Origin: Acidobacteriota bacterium
GTDB lineage: Bacteria > Acidobacteriota > Terriglobia > Acidiferrales > UBA7541
Length of the DNA: 64,000 nt
Direction: 5' to 3'
Assembly (NCBI GenBank): GCA_003225295.1
Contig: QHYZ01000046.1
Coordinates: 1 to 64,000 of the forward strand
The notes below the pieces were generated by a model. That model was not told where the DNA came from. It was given only the letters and a program-made list of their open reading frames with translations, and did not search any database. Each line of letters starts with the position of its first letter. Position 1 is the stretch's first letter. This document shows, piece after piece, positions 33,943 through 42,055 of the stretch. The position numbers and the translations under genes were made by a program.

Positions 33943-36105
33943 TCAGAAGCCTTCGAGGAGCCAGGCATTGGAGCTGCCGCTGGCTTCCCAGATGGCGAGA
34001 TGGCGGCCGTCGGGAGAGGGGATGGCCCAGCCGAGATCCTTTTGGGATTCCTTGAGCACCGGTCTGGCTTTGCCCCGCAAGTCCACATTCAAGAGCGTCG
34101 GCACGCCCGTTGGCGACGAAGCCACAACCCAAAGACTGCGGCCATCGGCGGCCCAGTCGAGGCATGCGATTCCGGTCCAGGACTGCAAAGTGAGAATCCG
34201 GTCCTTGCCGCTGGCGACAGAAAAAAGCCGAATGTCAGCGAGACCCGGAATGAGGTGTTTCTTAGCCAAAGCGAGAGTCGAGCCGTCGGGAGAGAGCGTC
34301 CAATTCTGCAAATGCCATTCGGAGTCTTCAATCCGGGTAAGCGCTTCTTTTTCCCCGGTAACGGGATCAAAGGTGAAGAAAGCAAGGTGATCTGGGGTGT
34401 ATTCGCTGAAAACACAAAGCGTGGAGGGCGAACGGGCACACTGGAAATTATTGATCCCTGGCTCCGCCAAAATCATTCGAGGCGTTCCACCGGCAAGCGG
34501 AACGCGCATCAGCCGCACGCGGTGTTCCGTATCGCTCGGCGAGGGGTCGAGGGCGTACAAAATCGCCGAGCTGTCGGCATTGAGGCGGGCGAGGATGACC
34601 GGTTGATCGCCGTCGACAAGCAGATCGGGAGCCGGTTGATCAATGGCTTGCTTGAAAAGATGGAAAATGCCATCGCGATCGGAAGTGAAAATCACGGATT
34701 TGCCGTCGGGCGTCCAGGTGTAAGGATAATTTCTGCGTTCATCGAGGCTAAGAGGCCGCAGTGGACTCAAGTGGCGGCCGGCCTGTTGGACCTCGGAAAT
34801 GTACACGACCGGGGATTCGGCCCAACGAAGGAAAATCAGACGTTTGCCGTCGGCAGAAACACTGGCGCGCATCTTGCCGTCGGGGCCGCTGGTGAGGCGG
34901 ACGGGCTGGCCCCAAGATTGATTGCCACGCGCGTCGACTTTTATGGTCCAAAGATTGGAGTCGTTCTGGTTGGGCGGGAGTTCGCTGAGGGAATAAATCA
35001 GGCGTCCATCGCGAGCCCACGCAAGAGCACCTCGGAGACGGTCTGTGGTGAAAAGGGAACTGCTCTTGCCGCTGACGAGATCATAGATGCCGAGAGAAAC
35101 AGCGACTTCGTGCCAGCCGGAGACGTACACAACCTGCACGAAGGCGATGCCACGCCCGTCGGGTGACCACACGACGGACTCATAGTTGGCCCCTGGCTGG
35201 CCGAAGATTTTGCGCGCCTGGCCGCCATCGGACTGCATCTGCCAGATCTCCTGGTGGGCGAACTCGCCGCGAACAAAGACAATCTGTGTGCCGTCGGGGG
35301 AGACGGCACCGAGTGCGGCCGCATCCATGAGTTTGCGGGGTGAGCCACCGAAGACCGAAACGCTCCACAGGCTGGGTTTCTCCCCGAGTGATGCCACGCG
35401 CGTTGCCAGGACGTGACTGCCGTCGGGAAACCAACTGACGGCAAAGGGGCCGGGATCCTTCTCCGCGGGATATGTCCTCATCTGACCAGGGATTGGGACG
35501 GGATGGGTTTCTCCCGTGGCCACGACGCGGAGAAAGAATCCGGTGCGATCCGCGAAAGCCAGATACTTGCCGTCGGGCGAGATTGACGCGCTCGTAACGG
35601 GATCGTTCTCCGGATTGCCCGTTAAACGGCGTTCCTTGAATCGCACCGCAGCGGCGGAGTGATGTCCGGCTTGCCAGCCGGCCACGATCCCGACAAGAAA
35701 GAGAATGGCAGCGGCCAGGGCAATGCGCCAATGACAGCGTGCGCGGGGAAGCGGAGGGCATTCCTGCGCCATTCCATTGACGGGTACGAGAAAGCGGTAG
35801 CCGCGACGCGAGAGAGTTTCGATGAAGCGAGGATTTTCGGCGGAATCACCCAGTGCGCCGCGCAAGCGCTTGACGGCGGCATTCAGGCCGTGGTCGAAGT
35901 CCACGAAGGTGTCCGCCGGCCACAGCTTGCCGCGCAGCTCTTCCCGGGTGACCACCTCGCCGGGCCTTTCAAGAAGGAGTGCCAAGAGCTGGAAAGGTTG
36001 GTCCTGGAGCTTGATTTTCGAGCCGTTTCGGCGGAGTTCACCGGCACGAAGGTCGGCTTCGAAGATCCCGAAGCGCATGACACCGTTGGCAACATTCTCT
36101 GGCAC
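33943..36105 (-). CDS. Membrane-anchored winged-helix regulator with TolB-like propeller
   Basis: A 720-residue CadC-like one-component regulator. Residues 10-105 form an OmpR/PhoB-type winged helix (LQDQPFQLLALLLERPGEVVTREELRGKLWP, FDHGLNAAVKRLRGALGD, FIETLSRRGYRFLVPV). One transmembrane helix follows (about 127-146, IALAAAILFLVGIVAGW). The periplasmic part is a TolB/WD40-type propeller of repeated SPDGKYLAFAD, SPDGTQIVFV, SPDGRGIAFV, TPDGKSVIFTSD, SPDGSTLALAKKH and PDGRHLAIWEAS blades. It binds DNA near the membrane and responds to an extracytoplasmic signal. GTG 36105 has GGAGG nine bases upstream; ATG 36078 is possible but would cut the winged helix closer. This architecture is frequent in Acidobacteriota. 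Confidence 0.85.
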   Translation of the reverse strand: MPENVANGVMRFGIFEADLRAGELRRNGSKIKLQDQPFQLLALLLERPGEVVTREELRGKLWPADTFVDFDHGLNAAVKRLRGALGDSAENPRFIETLSRRGYRFLVPVNGMAQECPPLPRARCHWRIALAAAILFLVGIVAGWQAGHHSAAAVRFKERRLTGNPENDPVTSASISPDGKYLAFADRTGFFLRVVATGETHPVPIPGQMRTYPAEKDPGPFAVSWFPDGSHVLATRVASLGEKPSLWSVSVFGGSPRKLMDAAALGAVSPDGTQIVFVRGEFAHQEIWQMQSDGGQARKIFGQPGANYESVVWSPDGRGIAFVQVVYVSGWHEVAVSLGIYDLVSGKSSSLFTTDRLRGALAWARDGRLIYSLSELPPNQNDSNLWTIKVDARGNQSWGQPVRLTSGPDGKMRASVSADGKRLIFLRWAESPVVYISEVQQAGRHLSPLRPLSLDERRNYPYTWTPDGKSVIFTSDRDGIFHLFKQAIDQPAPDLLVDGDQPVILARLNADSSAILYALDPSPSDTEHRVRLMRVPLAGGTPRMILAEPGINNFQCARSPSTLCVFSEYTPDHLAFFTFDPVTGEKEALTRIEDSEWHLQNWTLSPDGSTLALAKKHLIPGLADIRLFSVASGKDRILTLQSWTGIACLDWAADGRSLWVVASSPTGVPTLLNVDLRGKARPVLKESQKDLGWAIPSPDGRHLAIWEASGSSNAWLLEGF

Positions 36106-36577
36106 CCTGACGGCCCTCCGGCCCGCGCTGCTTACTAGTAATAACGTTCGGAGTTAGGCAGAAGTTTCCGCGAATTCCGCGTCGTTTTGCTCCCTATCCT
36201 TTTGACGCACGGCTGCTTCGGTCGTCACCTGGAAATGGGAAGCTGGCCACCTCGCCAGCATTGAGGCACCCCACGGTCTGACTGATCTTGAGCGCCACCA
36301 GCGAGGGTGAGCGCCTTGATCAAAGAGACGTTTCGGCTAGGGCTAAGGTTAGGACTGGCCGTCCTGCTGTGGCCCTCCCCAAGTGTGTTCCAAGAGCCTT
36401 CCAAACCCCCTCATGCGAGCGGTGCGGGAAAGTGGGGAACTGGCCAGCGCCAGGAAAGGGGCGCTTTTTTTCTGGAGCGAGCGACTCCCGGCAAATGAAG
36501 GAAAGACTGGCAATGAAGGCCGGCACCCGGAACAAAGCCAGGCAAGCCGCGGCGGGGCAAGCGGGAGATTGAGCAGC
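36106..36577. other. Gene-free region between the regulator and the second CRTAC1-like gene
   Basis: About 470 bases with several overlapping short frames on both strands, none with a ribosome site or protein-like composition. It should contain the promoter of the winged-helix regulator. No repeat or RNA gene recognised. Confidence 0.4.
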
Positions 36578-38338
36578 TCAGTTTTTTCTGGGGCCTGCGA
36601 CGACGGGCGTGCCAGAGCCTTCCTTAAGAGTGTGAATGGCGTCGGCGGAAAGGCTGCCGAATTCCTCGAGCAGGCCGCTAGGCCAGCGGACCTGGAGACC
36701 ATCGATTTTGACGGCGCCGCCGAGGCCAAAGTGGACGCGCATGTCGTCCTGGGAGATGTAGCTGGAGCCGCTGCGGACTTCGTCAACAAGAGTGCGCGCG
36801 CCAGCTCTCATGGTGATTTTCGCTCCGATGCCATCGCGATTGGATTTGACACCCATCGCGCGGAAGGCGATCCAGTGATTGCCGTTGCGGACGTCATTGA
36901 CGAGCAGCGACGGAAGAGCATTCATGTTGCTGACCACTGCGGAAATGAGGCCGTCGTTCCATAAGTCGCCGACGGCCAGGCCCCGCGAAGAACTCACCGC
37001 TGTGATACCCGGCCCGGCAGCGGCGGAGATATCTGTAAAAGTTCCATTGCCATTGTTGTGATAGAGGATGCGGGGTTCTCGGAAATTGCTGCCGAGGTGC
37101 TGGCTGTCGACCTCCGGGTAGACGTGGCCGTTGACGAGCAGCAGATCGGGCCAGCCATCGTTGTCCACATCGAGGAACATAACGCCCCAGCCGAGATATT
37201 GAGTGTTCAAACCGAAGCCGGCGGGAAAGGTCTTGTCGTCGAAGGTGCCGTCGCCGTTGTTGCGATAGAGGGTTGAGGTGTCGTCGGAGAAATTGGTCTT
37301 GAAAAGATCGAGCTTGCCGTCGCCGTCGTAGTCAGCAACGGTAGAGCCCATTCCGGCTTGCTCGCGGCCGTCGTCGTTGAAAGCGGCACCGGCGACCACG
37401 GCGACGTCGGTAAAGGTGCCGTCATGATTGTTGTGGTAGAGGATGCTGCCGGTGCTGTCGCAGGCAACATAGATGTCTGGCCAGCCATCGTCGTCATAGT
37501 CAAAGGTGGAAACGCTGAAGGCGTAATGCCCGTTGGTTTGATCGATGCGAGCTTTGGTGGTGACGTCTTCGAAGGTGCCGTTGCCGAGATTGCGATAAAG
37601 AACATTTTTCGCCCAGGGCAATCCGCTCGGCCCGCACATGACCGCAACACCTTTCCACATGCAGGAGGGCCGTTCTCCCGGAGCGAGGGCAGTGGCGGAG
37701 TCATAGTCGACATAATTCGCCACCATTAGATCTAGTTTGCCGTCGCGGTTGTAGTCCAGGAAAGCGCAGCCAGTGCCCCAAGCTTTCCCGGTCCCCGCGA
37801 CATGCGCTTTTTCGCTGACGTCGGTGAAGGTACCGTCGCCGTTGTTGTGATAGAGAACGTTCTTGCCGTAGTAGGTGACGTAGAGATCTTCCCAGCCGTC
37901 GTTGTCGTAATCCCCGACGCAGACGCCCTGGCCCCAGCCGGTGTGAGTCAGGCCCGCCTTTTCGGTCACATCGGTGAACGTGCCGTCGTGATTGTTGCGG
38001 TACAGATGGCTGGTGGGAACTTTGCCGGAGGGCAAGCCTTCCAGTTTCGTACCGTTCACGACAAAAATGTCGGACCAGCCGTCATTGTCATAATCGAAGA
38101 TGGCGACGCCGGTCCCGGTCGTCTCAATGATATATTCCTTCGTGTTTTCACCACCGAAAATGACCGGCGTTGTCAGACCGGCTTTCTGTGCGGTGTCGGT
38201 AAAATGCGCGATGAGCTTGGCCTTTGTGTTCCGGGAATCAACGGGAACTGCACTCGGCGGGGCGGCCGCGTGCAGGAACAGCCAGGCACAAGGTCCCAGC
38301 AGGCAGGCCAGCCGAACAAACGAGGAATGGAAGGTCAT
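36578..38338 (-). CDS. FG-GAP repeat/ASPIC-UnbV (CRTAC1-like) secreted protein, second copy
   Basis: A 586-residue paralogue of the 30266-32095 protein. It has a Sec signal peptide (VRLACLLGPCAWLFLHAAAP) instead of the Tat-like one, then FG-GAP blades (IFDYDNDGWSDIFVVNG, VGDYDNDGWEDLYVTYYG, FLDYNRDGKLDLMVANYVD, FDYDDDGWPDIYVACDS, VADYDGDGKLDLFKTNF) and a C-terminal ASPIC/UnbV domain (HWIAFRAMGVKSNRDGIGAKI, DEVRSGSSYISQDDMRVHFGLG, QVRWPSGLLEEF). The D-x-D-x-D-G loops are calcium sites. It is divergent from the TPR gene at 38502. Like its paralogue, it probably acts on the cell surface; no catalytic role is evident. Confidence 0.85.
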   Translation of the reverse strand: MTFHSSFVRLACLLGPCAWLFLHAAAPPSAVPVDSRNTKAKLIAHFTDTAQKAGLTTPVIFGGENTKEYIIETTGTGVAIFDYDNDGWSDIFVVNGTKLEGLPSGKVPTSHLYRNNHDGTFTDVTEKAGLTHTGWGQGVCVGDYDNDGWEDLYVTYYGKNVLYHNNGDGTFTDVSEKAHVAGTGKAWGTGCAFLDYNRDGKLDLMVANYVDYDSATALAPGERPSCMWKGVAVMCGPSGLPWAKNVLYRNLGNGTFEDVTTKARIDQTNGHYAFSVSTFDYDDDGWPDIYVACDSTGSILYHNNHDGTFTDVAVVAGAAFNDDGREQAGMGSTVADYDGDGKLDLFKTNFSDDTSTLYRNNGDGTFDDKTFPAGFGLNTQYLGWGVMFLDVDNDGWPDLLLVNGHVYPEVDSQHLGSNFREPRILYHNNGNGTFTDISAAAGPGITAVSSSRGLAVGDLWNDGLISAVVSNMNALPSLLVNDVRNGNHWIAFRAMGVKSNRDGIGAKITMRAGARTLVDEVRSGSSYISQDDMRVHFGLGGAVKIDGLQVRWPSGLLEEFGSLSADAIHTLKEGSGTPVVAGPRKN

Positions 38339-38501
38339 CGATCTTCAAGCATAGTAAGGTCCGAATTGGAACGGGTCAATCGCACGGCCAATCCGTGGGC
38401 CGCATCTTTGAGTGGCGGGATGCTCACGCGCAAACATGCTAGTATTTTTGGTGGTGCTCTTCCGAGCTTCCAATGTGAAATTATTCACGCTCCACTTCCC
38501 G

Positions 38502-40283
38502 ATGTGTTCCATCTCTATCGGCGCGACTCTTCTGTTTTTTTTCTCCCTGGGCGCGGCGACATGCGCCGCGCAATCAACGGCTTCCCCTCCTGCGGATGCC
38601 GCGACGCGCGCCAACGCGCTCTACCAGCAGGGACTATCCGTATTGAAAAAGGGTGATCTGGCTTCAGCGCGAACAGCTTTTGAAAAGGTGGTGCGGCTGG
38701 CTCCCCAGAGCCCGGAGAGCCACAACTCGCTCGGTTGGGTTTTGCTTGCTCAGGGGGAGGTTGATGCAGCGATCGCGCACTTCCAGACCGCCGTGAAACT
38801 GAATCCGGAATTCGCGCAGGCGCACATGAATCTCGCAAGTGCACTTGCCGGCAAGAAAGATTTGCGCGCTGCGCTACGTGAGTCACAAGAAGCCACGCGG
38901 CTGGCGCCCAACGATTCCGAGACCCATCACACGCTAGGGCGCATACTGGATTTTTCGGGTGAGGTAGCCGGCGCCATCAGCGAACTTCGCCGCGCCATCG
39001 AATTGGAGCCGCAAAGGGCGGAGTTGCACGACGATCTCGGGACCGTGCTGGTACAAGCATCGGACGCTCAAGGCGCCGCTACGGAATTTTCCGAAGCGCT
39101 CCGGCTGCAGCCCAATTATGCGCTAGCCCATTTTCATCTCGGCGTTTTGCGTTACCAGGAAAAATCCTTCGAAGAGGCTGCGCAACACCTTCAAAAAGCG
39201 GTACAACTGAATTCTGCGGACCCGGGCGGTCACTATTATTTTGCACAGGCCCTCCAGGGCAGAGGCGATACGGATGCGGCGATCCACGAGCTACAAGATT
39301 GTGTTGCATTGAAACCAGATTACCCTGACGCGCAAAACAGCCTGGGCTTACTACTCCAGCACAGCGGCGAGGTTGGGCAAGCCATCAAACCCTTTCGCCA
39401 AGCCGTGAAATGGCAACCGGAAAATCCGGACGCACACAATAATCTGGGACTCGCTTTGTTGCAGACTGGTGATGGCAACGGGGCAATCTCGGAGTTCCAA
39501 ACGGCGGTCCGTCTGCGGCCCACTGACAGTGGATACAGAGGGAACCTTGGCGCAGCGTATTTGCAAGTAGCAGACTTCGACACCGCCGTTTCTGAGTTCC
39601 AAGGGGCGCTTCAGCTCACCCCGCAGGATGCCACCCTGCACTACGACCTTGGGCTGGTGCTGAAATTGAAGGACAAGCTGCCGGAAGCCATGGCCGAATT
39701 GCACAAGGCCGCGGAATTGGATCCCGGGCAGCCGGATGTGCACTACACGCTCGGCGTGACGCTTTGGCAGCAGGGCGACTTTGCCGCAGCCGCGGAGGAA
39801 CTCCGCGCGGCCGTTCATGCCAAACCGGACTATGCCGAGGCCTATTACACGCTGGGAACGGTGCTGAAGCAAAAGGGTGAGCTTCAGGATTCTGCGTCGG
39901 CTTTACGGGAAGCCATCCGGCTGCAGCCGGACTTTGCCGGCGCTCATACAACTTTGGCGACCGTGCTGCGCCAACTCGGCGACGCGGAAGGCGCCGCGGC
40001 GGAAAGCCGCACTGGAATGGAAATCGCAAAGCAGAAGACCGGCGATCAGGCCGCCCTTTTTGCCACAAATTCAGGGCGGCGGCTTCTCAACGCGGGAGAC
40101 ATTGAGGGCGCCATTTCGCAATTCCGAGCCGCCATCAGCTCTTCGCCCACCTATGCCGCCGCCCACTTTGAATTGGCGGTGGCCTTACGCCAGCAGGGCA
40201 AATCCGAGGAAGCGCAAAAAGAATTTCGAAAGGCCGCAGAACTCGATCCTCGCCTGATGCCTCCGCCGTCCCGAAAGAAATAG
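38502..40283 (+). CDS. Exported TPR-repeat protein
   Basis: A 593-residue protein with a signal peptide (SISIGATLLFFFSLGAATCAAQS) followed by roughly fifteen consecutive TPR units of 34 residues, for example ANALYQQGLSVLKKGDLASARTAFEKVVRLAPQ, AHFHLGVLRYQEKSFEEAAQHLQKAVQLN and AEAYYTLGTVLKQKGELQDSASALREAIRLQPD. Repeat after repeat ends in a Pro at the turn, giving a superhelical solenoid. It would act as a periplasmic scaffold. The frame is open upstream to 38412 with ATG 38436 as a longer alternative; neither start has a good ribosome site. Its promoter region of about 160 bases is shared with the divergent CRTAC1-like gene. Confidence 0.78.
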   Translation: MCSISIGATLLFFFSLGAATCAAQSTASPPADAATRANALYQQGLSVLKKGDLASARTAFEKVVRLAPQSPESHNSLGWVLLAQGEVDAAIAHFQTAVKLNPEFAQAHMNLASALAGKKDLRAALRESQEATRLAPNDSETHHTLGRILDFSGEVAGAISELRRAIELEPQRAELHDDLGTVLVQASDAQGAATEFSEALRLQPNYALAHFHLGVLRYQEKSFEEAAQHLQKAVQLNSADPGGHYYFAQALQGRGDTDAAIHELQDCVALKPDYPDAQNSLGLLLQHSGEVGQAIKPFRQAVKWQPENPDAHNNLGLALLQTGDGNGAISEFQTAVRLRPTDSGYRGNLGAAYLQVADFDTAVSEFQGALQLTPQDATLHYDLGLVLKLKDKLPEAMAELHKAAELDPGQPDVHYTLGVTLWQQGDFAAAAEELRAAVHAKPDYAEAYYTLGTVLKQKGELQDSASALREAIRLQPDFAGAHTTLATVLRQLGDAEGAAAESRTGMEIAKQKTGDQAALFATNSGRRLLNAGDIEGAISQFRAAISSSPTYAAAHFELAVALRQQGKSEEAQKEFRKAAELDPRLMPPPSRKK

Positions 40284-40355
40284 TGAAACAGAAGGTGCAA
40301 AATGTTTTGGGGTGAAGCGTTTCTGCAGAGAATGAATTGATACTTTCAAACGAGG

Positions 40356-41654
40356 TTATGCAGGACCCTTGCGGAGCGCCACAAGTTCGGAAGCCACTGG
40401 CACTCCCTTGGCGACCTTCACGCGAATTACCGCTTCGAACGGTTTCAGTTCGCCGGAGTTCGAAACAGAGAGCCGCAAGAGCAACTCTTCCAAAGAATTC
40501 TGCTGGCAGACATACTCCACGGCAGCTTGCGTACCGATGGTGGTGGCGCCTGCCAGAATCAACACCGAATGTGCGGGATTCAAACCTCGCTTGAGCGCTA
40601 TGATGGAATAGTCTTCCGTGAGGGTCTCGTCGGGCGGAGACGGAAGAAACTCCTTCGGTTCGCCCGATTCGGGATGAAAATTGATGATCTCCATGGTGCC
40701 CGTCCGCGGCCCGGAAGTGATCTGTTTGAAGGTGAATTCCTGGGTGTTTGGTAATTCCAAGAGGGTCAGATTTTCCGAAGGCGAGCCAATGAAGATGAGA
40801 TCGTCGTTCTTGGCATCGTCCAGGGAGAACAAACTGCCGCGCTTGACACGAATTTGCTGATGAAGTCTTTCGAAAACACTGTCGAGAGCGTGCACCGCCA
40901 GCACCTCGCCGACTCCGGTATAGTGATCCAGGATCGCCGCGCCGGAATCTTTGGCATGATTGTAGTAGCGCATGCCAACGTACGGCCGACCGACAAAGGC
41001 TGCATTACTGAAGATGACCCAAGGTTCCTGGGGTCCGGTGAGAAAGCCCTTCCAGAAAACGTGAAAAGCTACCGGCACATTCGGGTTATCGCTGGCGAGC
41101 CGGGCTTCCGCAATCCTGCGGTTCAGGAAGCGGTCGGTGGCCACGGCGACGGCGGAGCCAAGAACAACTGAGAGCGCCACGACGGCGACGATCCAAGCGC
41201 GTGAGGCCCGGCCGTTGACCTGCAAATTGTTGGGTCCCTCGTGAGAAGCATTCGTGTGGTTCCGACCTGCTCCGTGGGGGCGCGGATGGAAAGCTAGGGC
41301 GTAGGTGCCTTTGGGCAGTTCCACCATGATCTGGTCGTCTGGGCCCTCAGAGGCATAGTATTCGGTCAACTTGGTTCGCAACCGCCCCGCCTGGACACGC
41401 ACCATGGAATCCAGGTGCGGGTCGAAGTCCTTCTGGCGCCCAAACACTTCGGTCGCAATTTGGTACTCCTTGGGGGAGAGACCGGGATGATCGAGGGAAT
41501 GACTCGCCAGATACCGCAACAGTTTGCAAAGAGACTCTGAGCCATGCAGGGTATGGCTGCCGAGGAGCTTCTCGATTTGAGCGAGATTTTGGGCTCTTTC
41601 AGTCACCGGAACCACCGTTCGGGCATTGTAACACCAAGGTAACGCGCTCCGCAT
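40356..41654 (-). CDS. Membrane-bound helix-turn-helix regulator
   Basis: A 432-residue protein. The N-terminal region (about 20-115) reads RAQNLAQIEKLLGSHTLHGSESLCKLLRYLASHSLD, LSPKEYQIATEVFGRQKDFDPHLDSMVRVQAGRLRTKLTEYY, LPKGTYALAFHPR. This is the winged-helix-like DNA-binding module seen in acidobacterial transmembrane regulators (the VR.QA.RLR.KL.EYY helix is the recognition helix). One transmembrane helix (about 155-175) and an extracytoplasmic domain of about 250 residues with no family I can name follow. It is probably a one-component sensor. The first residues before about 17 look unconserved and a GTG near there could be the true start. It is convergent with the TPR gene and divergent from the large receptor. 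Confidence 0.72.
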   Translation of the reverse strand: MRSALPWCYNARTVVPVTERAQNLAQIEKLLGSHTLHGSESLCKLLRYLASHSLDHPGLSPKEYQIATEVFGRQKDFDPHLDSMVRVQAGRLRTKLTEYYASEGPDDQIMVELPKGTYALAFHPRPHGAGRNHTNASHEGPNNLQVNGRASRAWIVAVVALSVVLGSAVAVATDRFLNRRIAEARLASDNPNVPVAFHVFWKGFLTGPQEPWVIFSNAAFVGRPYVGMRYYNHAKDSGAAILDHYTGVGEVLAVHALDSVFERLHQQIRVKRGSLFSLDDAKNDDLIFIGSPSENLTLLELPNTQEFTFKQITSGPRTGTMEIINFHPESGEPKEFLPSPPDETLTEDYSIIALKRGLNPAHSVLILAGATTIGTQAAVEYVCQQNSLEELLLRLSVSNSGELKPFEAVIRVKVAKGVPVASELVALRKGPA

Positions 41655-42055
41655 CTCTTTACGAGGTCACAACTTATCTCGCGTAACCGTATCAGACTCA
41701 TAGAGACTATCCACGTCACTCAAAAAACTGATAGAAGCCATCATAATTCTTCGTCGCCCCTAAGTTGGGTGCCCGTCTCTCTGTGTCGAGAGGGATCAAG
41801 GGGAAGTATTGTGCCGTGGCGGCGAAGCTAGAGAAGCTCGAGGAGTGGGGGGGCTGTTCGCTGCGGACTGTTGGGTCCAACAGGTTGCCGTCTATTCCAT
41901 TTTCATCTTGAAGAGTGCCCCAATGCTGTAGGTGCAGGCGAGGCAGGGGCCTGATACCTGTTGAACCAAGCTGGCAACGCGGCGGATTCCCTGCTAGTGA
42001 GGCGAGCGGTTCTATGCGGATTCAAAGGGAAAAAAGGGTGCTCAGGAGGCGTGTA
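41655..42055. other. Regulatory region upstream of the second receptor
   Basis: About 400 bases separate the divergent regulator and receptor genes. A plus frame is open from 41915 but is Cys/Arg-rich and unlike protein. The receptor ribosome site AGGAGG sits at 42044-42049. This shared spacer is the obvious place for an operator of the adjacent regulator; I could not identify a palindrome with confidence. Confidence 0.4.
42044..42049 (+). promoter_or_regulatory. Shine-Dalgarno AGGAGG of the second receptor
   Basis: AGGAGG, 6 bases before ATG 42056, selects this start over the 47 additional codons open upstream. Confidence 0.65.

Noticed and set aside
33877-35166. Plus-strand open frame (429 codons) opposite the winged-helix/TolB regulator
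   Set aside because: The minus strand carries regular SPDG propeller repeats; the plus frame is a mirrored by-product of these repeats.
36288-36572. 94-codon plus-strand frame in the gap before the second ASPIC/UnbV gene
   Set aside because: No ribosome site, low-complexity Arg/Ala/Gly content, no conserved-looking segment, and several equally long overlapping frames.
37802-38656. Plus-strand open frame opposite the start of the second ASPIC/UnbV gene
   Set aside because: Its Val/Ala/Glu-rich reading is the complement of Asp-rich calcium-loop repeats (GAC/GAT) and has no start site.
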